From: QHXQ01 sp036389395
Lineage (GTDB): Bacteria > Acidobacteriota > Blastocatellia > Pyrinomonadales > Pyrinomonadaceae
NCBI GenBank assembly: GCA_036389395.1
Contig: DASVPY010000031.1
Location: forward strand, 124,001 to 188,000
Length of the DNA stretch: 64,000 bases
Reading direction: 5' to 3'
Below the pieces are notes generated by a model. The model ran no database searches. It was not told the DNA's origin and worked only from the letters and a program-made list of their open reading frames with translations. Each line of letters begins with the position of its first letter. The first letter of the stretch is position 1. Both the position numbers and the translations under genes were made by a program. Below are positions 50,142 through 59,055 of the stretch, piece by piece.

Positions 50142-50840
50142 TTAGGTGTAGAGGCGGTCGAACTCGGCGCGCACGGTGCGGTAGCACTCGCAGACGTGCG
50201 CTTCGAGGCCGGGGCGGTTGAGGATGCGGAAGCGGCCGCGGTCGTAGGCGACGACGCCGGCCTGTTGCAGCCGCTTGGCCACTTCGCTCACGCCCGCGCG
50301 CCGGATGCCGAGCATGTTGGCCATGAACTCGTGCGTCAGGTAGAACTCGTCCGCGCCGACGCGGTCTTGGTACATCAGCAGCCAGCGGGCGAGCCGCTGG
50401 TCTATGTTGTGGCGGATGTTGCACACGACCGAGGCCGAAATCTGCGTCATCAGGGCGTGCGTGTAGCGCAGCAGGTACGCCTGCAACCGGCCGCCCCGCG
50501 CGAAGGCCGCGCGCAACTGCTCCGCCTTGAGCCGCAGCGCGTGCCCCGCGCCCTGCACCGTGGCGACCTTCACCGCCTGCTCCGCGCCCAGGATCACTTC
50601 CACCCCGGCCATGGCCTCGCAGCCGACCAGCCCGACCTCGGCCCCGCTGCCGTCCGGCAACTCCGCGATGAACGAGATGAGGCAGGTCGTCGGGAAGTAG
50701 ACGTGCGGGATCGGGTCGGGCGGCTCGTAGAGGATGCGGCCCAGGTCGAGCGAGACCGGCTCAAGTGCCGGCGCAAGCTCCTCGTACTCGGCCGGCGGCA
50801 GCGCCGCCAGCAAACGGTTCTGCCTGTAGTCTTCAGTCAT
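50142..50840 (-). CDS. Crp/Fnr family transcription regulator
   Basis: 232 residues. A cyclic-nucleotide-binding-like beta-roll (about 25-130, EPVSLDLGRILYEPPDPIPH, GLVGCEAMAGVEVILG) is followed by the HTH domain (about 178-210, EFYLTHEFMANMLGIRRAGV, EVAKRLQQAGVVAYDRGRF). No Fe-S Cys cluster of FNR type is seen; LPDGSGAEVGLVGCEAMAG belongs to the group that uses other or no ligands. It precedes rtcB with a 10-bp gap, so it may control RNA repair along with itself. Confidence 0.88.
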   Translation of the reverse strand: MTEDYRQNRLLAALPPAEYEELAPALEPVSLDLGRILYEPPDPIPHVYFPTTCLISFIAELPDGSGAEVGLVGCEAMAGVEVILGAEQAVKVATVQGAGHALRLKAEQLRAAFARGGRLQAYLLRYTHALMTQISASVVCNIRHNIDQRLARWLLMYQDRVGADEFYLTHEFMANMLGIRRAGVSEVAKRLQQAGVVAYDRGRFRILNRPGLEAHVCECYRTVRAEFDRLYT

Positions 50841-50872
50841 AAGCGATGCCCCGCGCCGAAACGTCTGCCGGC

Positions 50873-50878
50873 ATTATA
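50873..50878 (-). promoter_or_regulatory. -10 element of the crp/fnr-rtcB operon
   Basis: TATAAT on the minus strand, 32 bases before the ATG at 50840. No consensus -35 is seen. Confidence 0.5.
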
Positions 50879-51035
50879 ACGCCCCGCCCACGCGCCCGAC
50901 CGTGCGCTTGCGCACCATCGGCCGCGCCGGCCGTTTTGCACTACGAGTCGCGCCTCCGGGTCGTACCGGCAGCCGCGCCTTTCAAGTTCGCGCCTTCAGC
51001 AACGCGGAACGACTTTGGGGCCGCCGTCTGCGTCG

Positions 51036-51578
51036 TCAGTTCTGTAGGCGCGACAGGATCGCGGCCGCGATGTCGGCCGCGTTCTGCGTCGCGTTGACGG
51101 GAACGCATTGCGCGGCGAGTCGGTAGAGGGCGCGGCGTTCGTCGTAGCGCGCGCGGGCCTGCGCGCGGTCGGGCGCGAGCGGGCGCGCGCCCTGGCTCGC
51201 CTCTATGCGCTGCCAGCAGAGGTCGAAGGGGGCGTCGAGCCAGACGGTGACGCAGCCGGCTTGGGCGACGAGGGCGCGGTTGCGCGCGAGTGTCCACGCG
51301 CCGCCGCCGAGGGCGAGCACGCGCGCGTCTGTGGCGAGCGCCGCGGCGAGCGCCGCGGTCTCAAGCTCGCGGAAGCGCGCCTCGCCCTCCGCGGCGATGA
51401 TGGCGGGGACGGCGCGACCGTTGCGCGCGGCGATGAACTCGTCGAGGTCGAGCCACGCGCAGCCCAGACGTTCGGCCAGAGCGCGCGCGACCGTCGTCTT
51501 GCCGGCGGCCATGAAGCCGGTGATGGCGACGCGCGGCGCGCGCGCCCACGCGAGTTGCTCGGCCGCTTGTTGCGTCAT
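51036..51578 (-). CDS. aroK: Shikimate kinase
   Basis: 180 residues. It phosphorylates shikimate at the 3-hydroxyl. Walker A GFMAAGKTT, DLDEFIAARNG (Asp shikimate contact), FRELE (Arg) and LALGGGAW (GGG loop) are in place, then the lid RPLAPDRAQARARYDERRALY. It is directly downstream of aroA (19 bp), a shikimate-pathway operon. Confidence 0.95.
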   Translation of the reverse strand: MTQQAAEQLAWARAPRVAITGFMAAGKTTVARALAERLGCAWLDLDEFIAARNGRAVPAIIAAEGEARFRELETAALAAALATDARVLALGGGAWTLARNRALVAQAGCVTVWLDAPFDLCWQRIEASQGARPLAPDRAQARARYDERRALYRLAAQCVPVNATQNAADIAAAILSRLQN

Positions 51579-51597
51579 CGTTCGGCCGCTCGTTGCG

Positions 51598-52917
51598 TCA
51601 CGGCTCGACCACTTCCGCGAGACGTGCGAAGAAGTCGGGGAAGGAGACGGCGACAGCGTCCGCGCCGACGATCTCGGAGTCGCCCGCGGCCGTGAGCGCC
51701 GCGACGGCGCAGGCCATGGCGATGCGGTGGTCGCCGTGGGCCTCCAGGCGCGCGCCGCGCAGACGCGCGGGGCCGGCCAGCGCCAGCCCGTCCTCGTACT
51801 CTTCGACCTCAGCGCCCATGGCGCGCAGGTTCGAGACCATCGCGCTGATCCGATCCGTCTCCTTCACGCGCAGCTCGCGCGCGTCGCGGATCGTCAGCCC
51901 GCCGTCGAGCCGCGTGCCGAGCACGCAGAGGATCGGCAGCTCGTCGATCAGCCCGGCGAGCACAGGCCCGCGCAACACGCGCGCGCCGCCCGTCGGCGCG
52001 AGACCGCCGCGCACGCGCACGTCGCCCGCCGGCTCGTTCGCCTCCGCGCGCAACGCTTCGACCTCGATGTCCGCGCCGAGCGCGCGCAAGGTCTCGACGA
52101 TCTGCGTGCGCGTCGGGTTCAGCCCCACGCCGCGCAGCGTCAGGTCGGAGCCGGGCAGGAGCGCCGCCGCGACGAGGAAGAAGGCCGCGGCCGAGAGATC
52201 GCCGGGCACGGCGCAGTCGCGCGCCGCGAGCCGCGCCGCGGGGCCTGTGAGCGCGACGCTCTGCGCGGCGGCGGCGTCGTTCGTCTCGACTTCGGTGCTC
52301 GTCTCGACTTCGACGCCGAACCAGCGCAGCAGCCGTTCGGTGTGGTCGCGCGTCGCGGTCTGCTCGACGACGCGCGTCCGGCCCGCGGCGTTGAGACCCG
52401 CGAGCAGGACGCACGACTTGACCTGCGCGCTGGCGACCGGCGTTGCGTAAGTGATCGCGCGCAAGGGTCTGCGGCCGACGACGCGCAACGGCGCGCGCCC
52501 GCCTTCAGTCTCGACGCGCGCGCCCATCAGTTCCAGCGGCTCGACGACGCGGCGCATCGGCCGCGCGCGCAGAGAGTCGTCGCCCGTGAGCGTGGCGGCG
52601 AACGCTTGGCCCGCGAGCAGGCCGGCGAGCAGGCGCATGGTCGTGCCGCTGTTGCCGCAGTCGAGCGGCGCGGCGGGCGCACTCTTCAGGCGCAGACCCG
52701 CGCCCGTCACAGACACGTCCGCGCCGTCGCGCTCGACCGCGACGCCGAGTTGTTGCAGGCAGGCGAGCGTCGCGGCGCAGTCGGCGCTCGTCGAGTAGTT
52801 CGAGAGCCGCGCGCGTCCGTCGCACACGGCCGCGAGCAGCGCCGCGCGGTGCGAGATCGATTTATCGCCCGGCACGCGCACCACCCCGCGCACGCGCCGC
52901 GCCGGTCTGACCCTCAT
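51598..52917 (-). CDS. aroA: 5-enolpyruvylshikimate-3-phosphate synthase
   Basis: 439 residues. AroA transfers enolpyruvyl from PEP to shikimate-3-phosphate. The N-terminal signature VPGDKSISHRA (Lys19, Ser20, Arg24 region), the CGNSGTTMRLLAGLLAG block, the Arg/Asp-rich ELRVKETDRISAMVSNLRAM and EAHGDHRIAMACAV are typical. It heads the aroA-aroK operon. A short word repeat lies upstream at 52927. Confidence 0.96.
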   Translation of the reverse strand: MRVRPARRVRGVVRVPGDKSISHRAALLAAVCDGRARLSNYSTSADCAATLACLQQLGVAVERDGADVSVTGAGLRLKSAPAAPLDCGNSGTTMRLLAGLLAGQAFAATLTGDDSLRARPMRRVVEPLELMGARVETEGGRAPLRVVGRRPLRAITYATPVASAQVKSCVLLAGLNAAGRTRVVEQTATRDHTERLLRWFGVEVETSTEVETNDAAAAQSVALTGPAARLAARDCAVPGDLSAAAFFLVAAALLPGSDLTLRGVGLNPTRTQIVETLRALGADIEVEALRAEANEPAGDVRVRGGLAPTGGARVLRGPVLAGLIDELPILCVLGTRLDGGLTIRDARELRVKETDRISAMVSNLRAMGAEVEEYEDGLALAGPARLRGARLEAHGDHRIAMACAVAALTAAGDSEIVGADAVAVSFPDFFARLAEVVEP

Positions 52918-52926
52918 GCGCCAATA

Positions 52927-53035
52927 GTAAAGGCGAAAGGCGAAAGGGGAAAGGCGAAAGTCGGTTGGCGGGCCGGAGCGTGCAGCGCGCCTTTCGCTCC
53001 GGTCTTGACTGCAACTTTGCCTTTTGCCTTCCTTT
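52927..53035. repeat. Word repeat (GGCGAAAGGCGAAAG family)
   Basis: AAGGCGAAAGGCGAAAGGGG units and partial inverse CTTTGCCTTTTGCCTTCC. It separates aroA from the divergent anti-sigma gene. Confidence 0.7.
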
Positions 53036-53042
53036 GAGCTTC

Positions 53043-53071
53043 TTGACAGTCGCGCGGCGGGCGTGTTACAT
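53043..53071 (+). promoter_or_regulatory. Promoter of the anti-sigma kinase gene
   Basis: A perfect TTGACA, a 17-bp spacer and TTACAT. It places transcription start about 70 bases before the GTG at 53148. Confidence 0.6.
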
Positions 53072-53147
53072 CGTGCAGGCTATAACTCCCAGCTTTTTGA
53101 CGGGCGGCGCGCGGCGGCCGCTAGGGCGCGCGCGTAGGTCAGGACTC

Positions 53148-53561
53148 GTGACCCGAGAGACGACAGAACTGGTGCTGCCCAGTCGCATCGAGGCGATTGC
53201 GACCGCGGCGGAGGCGGCGGACGAGGTGGCCCGCCGGCTCGGGTTGAGCGACGAGGCGCTGTTCGGGTTAGACCTCGCGGTGCGCGAGGCCGTCACCAAC
53301 GCCGTGCTGCACGGCAACCGGCAGAACGCCGCGCTGCCGGTCGAGATCACTTTCGCCGACGCGGGCGCGCAGTTGGTCGTGACCGTGCGCGACCGCGGCA
53401 CGGGCTTCGACCCGACGCGGGTCGCCGACCCGACCGACCCGGCGAACCTGTTGAAAGCATCCGGGCGCGGCATCCTCTTCATGCGCAACTTCATGGACGA
53501 GGTCGAGTGGGCGCAGCACCCAGAGGGCGGCACGGTCGTGCGAATGACGAAAAGGAAGTAG
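53148..53561 (+). CDS. RsbW/SpoIIAB-type anti-sigma serine kinase (GHKL ATPase)
   Basis: 137 residues from a GTG start (preceded by GGTCAGGA); the longer in-frame start at 52965 crosses the promoter and is rejected. The GHKL fold is recognisable: LDLAVREAVTNAVLHGNRQN (N box), VRDRGTGFDP (G1) and GRGILFMRNFMDEVEW (G2 region). Such proteins bind a sigma factor or phosphorylate a STAS antagonist. The STAS gene follows on the same strand after a 120-bp word repeat, suggesting a partner-switch pair; no sigma gene is present. Confidence 0.85.
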   Translation: MTRETTELVLPSRIEAIATAAEAADEVARRLGLSDEALFGLDLAVREAVTNAVLHGNRQNAALPVEITFADAGAQLVVTVRDRGTGFDPTRVADPTDPANLLKASGRGILFMRNFMDEVEWAQHPEGGTVVRMTKRK

Positions 53562-53574
53562 ACAGTAGAAAAAA

Positions 53575-53670
53575 CATTGCTGACGCTGACTGCCGGCGAC
53601 GAAGGACGAAGGGCGTCGCGCCGAACCTACTGGCTACTGACTGCTGACTACTGACTTCTGACGAATGGAG
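53575..53670. repeat. Word repeat (CTACTGACTGCTGACTACTG family)
   Basis: Units CTACTGGCTACTGACTGCTG and ACTACTGACTTCTGAC fill the gap between the anti-sigma kinase and the STAS gene. Confidence 0.7.
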
Positions 53671-53680
53671 AATTGCGGCA

Positions 53681-54028
53681 ATGGCTGAACTGAACATTTC
53701 CGAGCGGCAGGCCGGCGACGTGACCGTGCTCGACCTCTCCGGCAAGATCACGATTGGCGAGGGCAGCGTCAGCTTGCGCGGCGCGATCCGCCGGCTCATC
53801 GAGGAGGGCAAGAAGAAGATTCTGCTCAACCTCGCGGGCGTCGGCTACGTGGATTCGAGCGGCATCGGCGAGCTGGTCTCCAGCTACACCACGATCAACC
53901 GCGAGGGCGGCCAGCTCAAGCTCCTCAACCTGACGCAGAAGATTCAAGACCTGCTCGCCATCACCAAGCTGCTGACCGTCTTCGACACCTACGACGACGA
54001 GCCGGCCGCACTCAACAGTTTCAAGTGA
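53681..54028 (+). CDS. STAS-domain anti-sigma factor antagonist
   Basis: 115 residues. The STAS fold is complete: ERQAGDVTVLDLSGKITIGEG, KKILLNLAGVGYVDSSGIGE and TVFDTYDDEPAAL. DSSGIGELV holds the phospho-acceptor serine (59 or 60) used by RsbW-like kinases. It likely works with the kinase encoded upstream. GGAGAATTGCGGCA gives the ribosome binding site. Confidence 0.92.
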   Translation: MAELNISERQAGDVTVLDLSGKITIGEGSVSLRGAIRRLIEEGKKKILLNLAGVGYVDSSGIGELVSSYTTINREGGQLKLLNLTQKIQDLLAITKLLTVFDTYDDEPAALNSFK

Positions 54029-54030
54029 GC

Positions 54031-54099
54031 GTGACGGGTGACAGGTGACAGGTGACAAGAAGGTTTTTGTCCTGTCACCTGTCACCTGTCACCCGTCAC
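54031..54099. repeat. Perfect 27-bp hairpin after the STAS gene (GTGACAGG family)
   Basis: GTGACGGGTGACAGGTGACA plus GGTGACA (54031-54057) is inverted exactly at 54073-54099 around a 15-base spacer containing a T-run (GGTTTTTGT). It starts two bases after the STAS stop and ends seven bases before the DUF2062 start. Confidence 0.9.
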
Positions 54100-54106
54100 G
54101 GCTCTT

Positions 54107-54592
54107 ATGTTTCGCGCCGCGTTCCGCCGCCTGCTCGCGCTGGACGATCCGCCCGAGCGGACGGCGCTCGCGTTCGCCGTCGGCGTCTTCATCGCCTTCT
54201 CGCCGTTCCTCGGCCTGCACACCATCATGGCGACGCTCGTCGCCTTCCTGTTCCGCTTCAACAAGCTGGCCATCTACACGGGCACGTTCGTCAACAACCC
54301 GTTCGTCACGCTCGTGCCGATCATCCTGGCCTCTTACGGCGTGGGCGCGCGGCTGCTCGGCCGCCCCCTGGCGCTGCCGCGCGAGGGGCTGGAACTGCTC
54401 AAAGAGCCGCACCTGCTGACGGGCGCGTACTGGCACGAACTGTCCCGGCACGGTTGGGACGTGCTGCTGCCGTTCACCGTCGGCGGCCTCGCGCTCTCCG
54501 TCGTTTGTTCGCTCATCGCCTATCCTGTAACCTTGCACCTGTTGCGTGTCGGCAAGGGCCTGGCGCACAGGCGGGCGCAGGGCGGACAGTAA
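54107..54592 (+). CDS. DUF2062 membrane protein
   Basis: 161 residues with two to three membrane helices (ALAFAVGVFIAFSPFLGLHT, TLVPIILASYGVGARLLG, LPFTVGGLALSVVCSLIAYP). The DUF2062 hallmarks FAVGVFIAFSPFLGLHT and NNPFVTLVPI are clear. The family is often linked to lipid or glycan metabolism in the inner membrane but has no fixed function. Confidence 0.88.
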   Translation: MFRAAFRRLLALDDPPERTALAFAVGVFIAFSPFLGLHTIMATLVAFLFRFNKLAIYTGTFVNNPFVTLVPIILASYGVGARLLGRPLALPREGLELLKEPHLLTGAYWHELSRHGWDVLLPFTVGGLALSVVCSLIAYPVTLHLLRVGKGLAHRRAQGGQ

Positions 54593-54731
54593 GACGAAAC
54601 GGGCGGACAACGCGACGAGCCGCCGCGCTCATCCTTCCGCTTACGCCGCCGAGCGCAAGCCCGCGCTCGGCGCGGGCCGCGCGACCGAATTCACGCACCG
54701 GGTTTTCGCCATAGATTCACACGCAAGGTTT

Positions 54732-56705
54732 ATGAAGAAGCAGTTTTTGATCGCCGCCGCGCTCGTGTGCCAACAGGCGCTCGCGCTTGCTCAGCCGCCG
54801 ACCCAAACACAGACCCCGCCGCCGCGCGCCGCCGCGCCGCCGCGCCCCGCGCCCGCCGCCCAGCGCACCAGTTTTGACCTCGCCGACTACGGCATCCAAC
54901 TCGCGCCCGACGAGCGGCTCATCGTCGTCATGGCGGCGCTCGACGCCGCCGGCTTCGACCCGCCCGCGGGCCGCATCCCCAACGTCTTCCGCGCCGAGCT
55001 GCGCAAGGAACAGGCGAACCTCGACCCCGACCTGAAGCGCCGCTTGCAGCGTTTCTACGAACTCAACCGCCTGCCCGGTCGCGCCACGCCCGCCGAGCAG
55101 GCCGCGCGCTACGTCTCGCTCGCCTTCGCGCTCACGCCGCCGCCCGAACTGGCCGCGCCCGCGCGCGCGGACGATCTCTCGCAGGGCATCCTCGACGTAC
55201 TCGACTTCGCGCCGCTCGTGCGCGAGTTCTACCGCCAGTCGGGCGTCGGCACGCGGCTGCCGGCTTACGTCCGGCAGTACCGCGACGCGGGCGACCGCCT
55301 GCGCCCGCAGACCGCAGACCTGGCCCGCGTCGTGCTCGCCTTCCTGCATACGCGCCCCGTAACCACCGTGCTTGAGCGCGTCGCCACGCACGCGCCGAGC
55401 GACAAGCAGAAGAAGGGCGCGCAACCCACGTTCACCACGCGCGAGCACGAGCGCCGCTTCGTCGTCGTGCCTGATCTCTTGGCCGCGCCCGGCGCGATCA
55501 ACCTGCGCGTGGTCGGCGACGACTACTTCCTCGCGCTCGCGCCCAACGTAGACCCGCGCGTGCCCGAAGTGCGCCGCGCCTACCTGCAATTCCTGATCGA
55601 CCCCATCGTCCTGCGCTACAACCGCGACGTGGCCGCGCGCCGCGCAGACCTCCGCGAGTTGCTCAAGCAGTTGCCGTCCGCCCCGCGCGAGCAAGCGACC
55701 GGCGCAGTTACGACCGCGACGACCGGCCCCCCGGCCGCGACCGCCGCGCCGAAGACGACCGAGGAGCGCGAGCGGTTCATAGACTCGACGGCCGCCGAGG
55801 CGGAGTACGAACGCAGCGTCTTCACGGCCGTCACGCGTTCGCTCGTCGTCGCGGCCGACGCGCAGATGCTCGCCGGCGCACGCCAGCGCGCGCTGACCGA
55901 AGAGGCCGCGGCGCGGCTCGCCAAAGCTAACGCGGCGGAGCGCGCGGGCATCACGCAGGAGCTACAGGCCGCGCGCGCCGCCGTCGAAGACGAGAAGACG
56001 GCCCAACTGGCCGACGCCTACGAGCGCGGCGCTGTCCTGGCCTTCTACTTCGCCGAGCAGTTGCGCGAGCAGGACACTTCGGGCTTCGACCTCGCAGACC
56101 TCTTCGCCGACATGCTCGCCCGCTTCGACGTGGCGCGCGAGAAGCGGCGTCTGACCGAAGCGGCCCCGGCGCGCGCCCGCGCCCTCGCCGTCCGCCAGCG
56201 TCTGGCCGAGGCGGAGAGCGCCGCGGCCGCGGCCGCGGGCGGCGACGAAGACGAGCAGTCGGTCGCGCGCCGCGCCCGGCTCGTGCAGAGTCTCGACGAG
56301 GCGACCGAGCTGATCAAGTTGAAGAAGTACGAGGAGGCGGAGACGCGGCTCAAAGGGTTGATGCCGGAGTACCAGGGCGAGCCGCGCATCTTCTACGCCT
56401 TGGGGCAGGTCTCTTACAACGCGGCGCGCGACACGTTCGACGAAGACCGGCGCGCCGAACAGTTGGGGCGCGCGCTCGCCAACTACCGCTTCGCCGTCGA
56501 GCACGCGCAGTTGGACATCGAAGCGGAGCGCGCGCTCGCCTCGCGCGCGCACGTCGCGATGGGGCGCATCCTCGCGTTCCTCGACCGCAACGACGAAGCG
56601 CTCAAAGAGTTCGACGCCGCCCTCCAACTCGGCGACGTGCCCAGCGGCGCGTACCGCGAAGCCGGCGTCGAGAAGAGTAAGCTCCAAGCGCCGCCGCCGC
56701 AGTGA
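54732..56705 (+). CDS. Secreted protein with a C-terminal TPR-like region
   Basis: 657 residues; the start at MKKQFLIAAALVCQQALALA is set by the signal peptide. The body is helical (LADYGIQLAPDERLIVVMAA, PELAAPARADDLSQGILDVL), with a long Ala/Glu-rich coiled-coil-like stretch (LAKANAAERAGITQELQAAR) and C-terminal TPR-like repeats (YEEAETRLKGLMPEYQGEPR, IFYALGQVSYNAARDTFDED). No enzyme family is recognised. It is probably a periplasmic structural or adaptor protein. Confidence 0.75.
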   Translation: MKKQFLIAAALVCQQALALAQPPTQTQTPPPRAAAPPRPAPAAQRTSFDLADYGIQLAPDERLIVVMAALDAAGFDPPAGRIPNVFRAELRKEQANLDPDLKRRLQRFYELNRLPGRATPAEQAARYVSLAFALTPPPELAAPARADDLSQGILDVLDFAPLVREFYRQSGVGTRLPAYVRQYRDAGDRLRPQTADLARVVLAFLHTRPVTTVLERVATHAPSDKQKKGAQPTFTTREHERRFVVVPDLLAAPGAINLRVVGDDYFLALAPNVDPRVPEVRRAYLQFLIDPIVLRYNRDVAARRADLRELLKQLPSAPREQATGAVTTATTGPPAATAAPKTTEERERFIDSTAAEAEYERSVFTAVTRSLVVAADAQMLAGARQRALTEEAAARLAKANAAERAGITQELQAARAAVEDEKTAQLADAYERGAVLAFYFAEQLREQDTSGFDLADLFADMLARFDVAREKRRLTEAAPARARALAVRQRLAEAESAAAAAAGGDEDEQSVARRARLVQSLDEATELIKLKKYEEAETRLKGLMPEYQGEPRIFYALGQVSYNAARDTFDEDRRAEQLGRALANYRFAVEHAQLDIEAERALASRAHVAMGRILAFLDRNDEALKEFDAALQLGDVPSGAYREAGVEKSKLQAPPPQ

Positions 56706-56749
56706 CGCGGCTTGAGCGGCGTGCGCCGGAGTTGAGTGTCCGGCGAGAT

Positions 56750-56848
56750 CGGGTTAACACAGAGTACACAGAGAAAGGCCACAGAGGCCACAGAGGGTTG
56801 CTCCTCTCTGTGGCCTCTGTGGCTTTCCTCTGTGTCCTCTGTGTTAGA
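56750..56848. repeat. Inverted word repeat (CACAGAGG family)
   Basis: GGGTTAACACAGAGTACACA and GGCCACAGAGGCCACAGAGG are mirrored imperfectly by CCTCTCTGTGGCCTCTGTGG and CCTCTGTGTCCTCTGTGTTA. It lies between two convergent genes. Confidence 0.85.
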
Positions 56849-56881
56849 TCGGCCGACCGCCTCACTCAACCATCAACTCTA

Positions 56882-57976
56882 CTAGAGCAGGACAGGTCGG
56901 GCGCGCAGGGTCGTGGCGCGCGGCATGACGCGGACGCGCGGGACGACGATGCGCGGGATGCGCACGTCCAAGCGCGGGCGCGCGAAGGCGATGGGCGGCG
57001 CGCCGAGCATGTCCGGCCCGAACAGCGTTGTGGCCTTGGTCTTCTCCGGCGTGACGGTGACGGTGCGCGCCTTGCGGTCGCGCGTGACGCTCATCGTCAC
57101 GTCGCCGTCGTCCTTGCGGTTGAGCGCGCGCACCAGGTCGCCCGCGTCCTTCACCTGCGCGCCGTCAACCTCCGTGATCACGTCGCCCGCCTTCAGCCCG
57201 GCCTTAGCGGCGGGGCCGTCCGCGCTCACCGACGTGACGAGCACGCCCGCCCGGCCCGCGACGCCGAAGTAGTCGGCCAACTGATCGGTCAGCGTGGTCG
57301 TCGTCACGCCGATGCGCCGACGCGCGCCGAGGGCCAGGCGCAACTCGCCCGCACCGTCGGGCAGCAAATCCATGCGCGGCAGCTTGTCGAGTTGCCGGCG
57401 CATCTCCTCCATGCGCTTGCGCATCTCCTCGCCGTTCCGCCGCCATTCATCGCCGCGCAGCCGCCACTCGTCGCCGAACTTCTTGAACGCTTCGGGGTCG
57501 AGCGCCTGCCAGCCTTCGCCGGGGCGCAGCGTGAAGCCTTCGACGCGCGGGAACTCGTCGCGGCGCGCGAGCGTGGCGGTCAACTCCTGCTCCGCGCCGT
57601 TGCGGCTGACGGTCAGGCGCACGGCGTGCTCCGGCGCGGCCTCCTGGATGAGCCGCTGCAACTTCTGCACGCTCGTCACCGGCTCGCCGTCGAAGCGCAG
57701 GATCACGTCGCCCTTCTGCAAGCCGGCCTTGGCGGCCGGGCTGTCGGCGGCGACGCTCGTGACGCCGACGCCGCGCGGCTCGCCCGACAGGTTGTAACGG
57801 CTCAACGTCTCGCGCGTCACCGTCTCGGTCGTGACGCCGAGGAAGTTGCCGCCGAAGAGGGTCATGGTGAAGGCGCGCGTTTCGGGTCTGTCCTGCGTCG
57901 CCGCCGTCTGCGCGGACGCCGCGCCGCCGAGGGCGAGCAACAGCCCGAGGGCGTAGAATAGAGTTCGTCTGTGCAT
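56882..57976 (-). CDS. Secreted protein with two PDZ domains
   Basis: 364 residues with a signal peptide (LFYALGLLLALGGAASAQ). PDZ 1 (about 45-135) has GVGVTSVAADSPAAKAGLQK and GDVILRFDG; PDZ 2 (about 225-310) has VLVTSVSADGPAAKAGLKAG and DVITEVDGAQV. A charged helical linker (RRNGEEMRKRMEEMRRQLDK) joins them. No protease domain is present, so it is an adaptor or inhibitor-like periplasmic protein rather than an HtrA protease. Confidence 0.87.
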   Translation of the reverse strand: MHRRTLFYALGLLLALGGAASAQTAATQDRPETRAFTMTLFGGNFLGVTTETVTRETLSRYNLSGEPRGVGVTSVAADSPAAKAGLQKGDVILRFDGEPVTSVQKLQRLIQEAAPEHAVRLTVSRNGAEQELTATLARRDEFPRVEGFTLRPGEGWQALDPEAFKKFGDEWRLRGDEWRRNGEEMRKRMEEMRRQLDKLPRMDLLPDGAGELRLALGARRRIGVTTTTLTDQLADYFGVAGRAGVLVTSVSADGPAAKAGLKAGDVITEVDGAQVKDAGDLVRALNRKDDGDVTMSVTRDRKARTVTVTPEKTKATTLFGPDMLGAPPIAFARPRLDVRIPRIVVPRVRVMPRATTLRARPVLL

Positions 57977-58384
57977 GAAAGAAAACCTCCGCGAAAGAGA
58001 GAGTTGGCTCGGCCCGTTGCACGCCCGGCGCGGGCGCGCGGTTCCAGAAATTTCAAGCCCGCGCCCGGAGCGCGCACGCCGCCGCCGGGAGCGCGGGCCT
58101 CCCTGCCCGCCATGAGCGCGTGAGCGCGAAGAAAGGAAGTGGCGGCGCGCAAGCTTGAAAGCCGCCGCGAACTTTTAAGCGTGCTGAAGCACGCTTTGGC
58201 GGGCAGGGAGGCCCGCGCTCCCAGCCGCAGGGCCGCGCTCTTAACCGTAACTTGTGCCCACGCGCGCGCGCCGCTACACTGCCGGACTCCGGGCGCACAG
58301 CAAGGTAGACGCGCCCGGCGCGCGTAAGGTTTCAGCCCGCGCAGTGTTCAGCCCGTTCCGCCCGCTCGGCTCAGTCCCTTGTTC
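57977..58384. other. Intergenic region with dispersed repeat
   Basis: Between the divergent PDZ and methyltransferase genes. It is mainly the CCGGGAGCGCGGGC repeat (58066-58222); the rest shows no gene. Confidence 0.6.
58066..58222. repeat. Dispersed GC-rich repeat, copy B (two inverted arms)
   Basis: GCCGGGAGCGCGGGCCTCCC then TGCCCGCC, and at the other end the inverse GGCGGGCAGGGAGGCCCGCG. Between the arms lie GCGTGCTGAAGCACGC and a GCGGCG inversion. It matches copy A at 8681-8840 in the CCGGGAGCGCGGGC core and in the GCGTGCT...AGCACGC inversion. Confidence 0.75.
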
Positions 58385-58930
58385 ATGAAGATTCTCGACA
58401 TCGGCTGCGGCACGCACAAGACGCCCGGCGCTATCGGCCTCGACAGCAACCCGCGCACCCACGCCGACGTGATCCACGACCTGAACCGCGTGCCCTACCC
58501 GTTCCCCGACGACGAGTTCGACCTGATCATCGGCAACCAGGTGATCGAACATTTGGACGACGTGCTCGCGGTCGTCGCCGAGCTGCACCGCATCGCCAAG
58601 CCCGGCGCGCTCATCCGCCTCGACACGCCGCACTACTCCGACATCGCCTCCTACACAGACCCGACGCACAAGCACCACCTGACCACCGAGTCGTTCGCCT
58701 ACTTCACGGGGCAGCGCCCCGACTTCGACTTCTACAGCACGGTGCGCCTGCGCCCGCGCGCGGTGCGCGTGACCATGCTCAAGCTCTGGCGCGCGCTCGG
58801 CTTCGAGCTGCTCGTCAACAGTTGCAACCGCTACCCACGTTTGCGCTTCATACGCAAGTTCTGGGAGTCCTACCTCTGCTACGTCATCCGCGGCAAGACG
58901 ATCTACTTCGAGTTCGAGGTACTCAAGTGA
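58385..58930 (+). CDS. Class I SAM-dependent methyltransferase
   Basis: 181 residues. Motif I is KILDIGCGTHKTPGAIGLD, then HDLNRVPYPFPDDEFDLIIG and HLDDVLAVVAELHRIAKPGA, the Methyltransf_11 layout. Similar proteins often sit among polysaccharide or sugar-nucleotide genes, but none are next to this one, so the substrate is unknown. It is soluble, with a basic C-terminal helix. Confidence 0.88.
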   Translation: MKILDIGCGTHKTPGAIGLDSNPRTHADVIHDLNRVPYPFPDDEFDLIIGNQVIEHLDDVLAVVAELHRIAKPGALIRLDTPHYSDIASYTDPTHKHHLTTESFAYFTGQRPDFDFYSTVRLRPRAVRVTMLKLWRALGFELLVNSCNRYPRLRFIRKFWESYLCYVIRGKTIYFEFEVLK

Positions 58931-59055
58931 GACATCGCGACGCAGGCCGGAACTTACGCCGCGCGCCGGTGTCTAACCCGCGACCGCCCGACGACCCTTG
59001 CAACCCGACGCGAACACACGGCGCGCACGCCGCGCCCACTTTGAAAGGACGAAGG

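Noticed and set aside
56702..56880. Open frames with peptides such as LCVLCVNP around CACAGAGG repeats
   Set aside because: The same peptides arise wherever this word repeat is read as protein; they are translation artefacts of the repeat.
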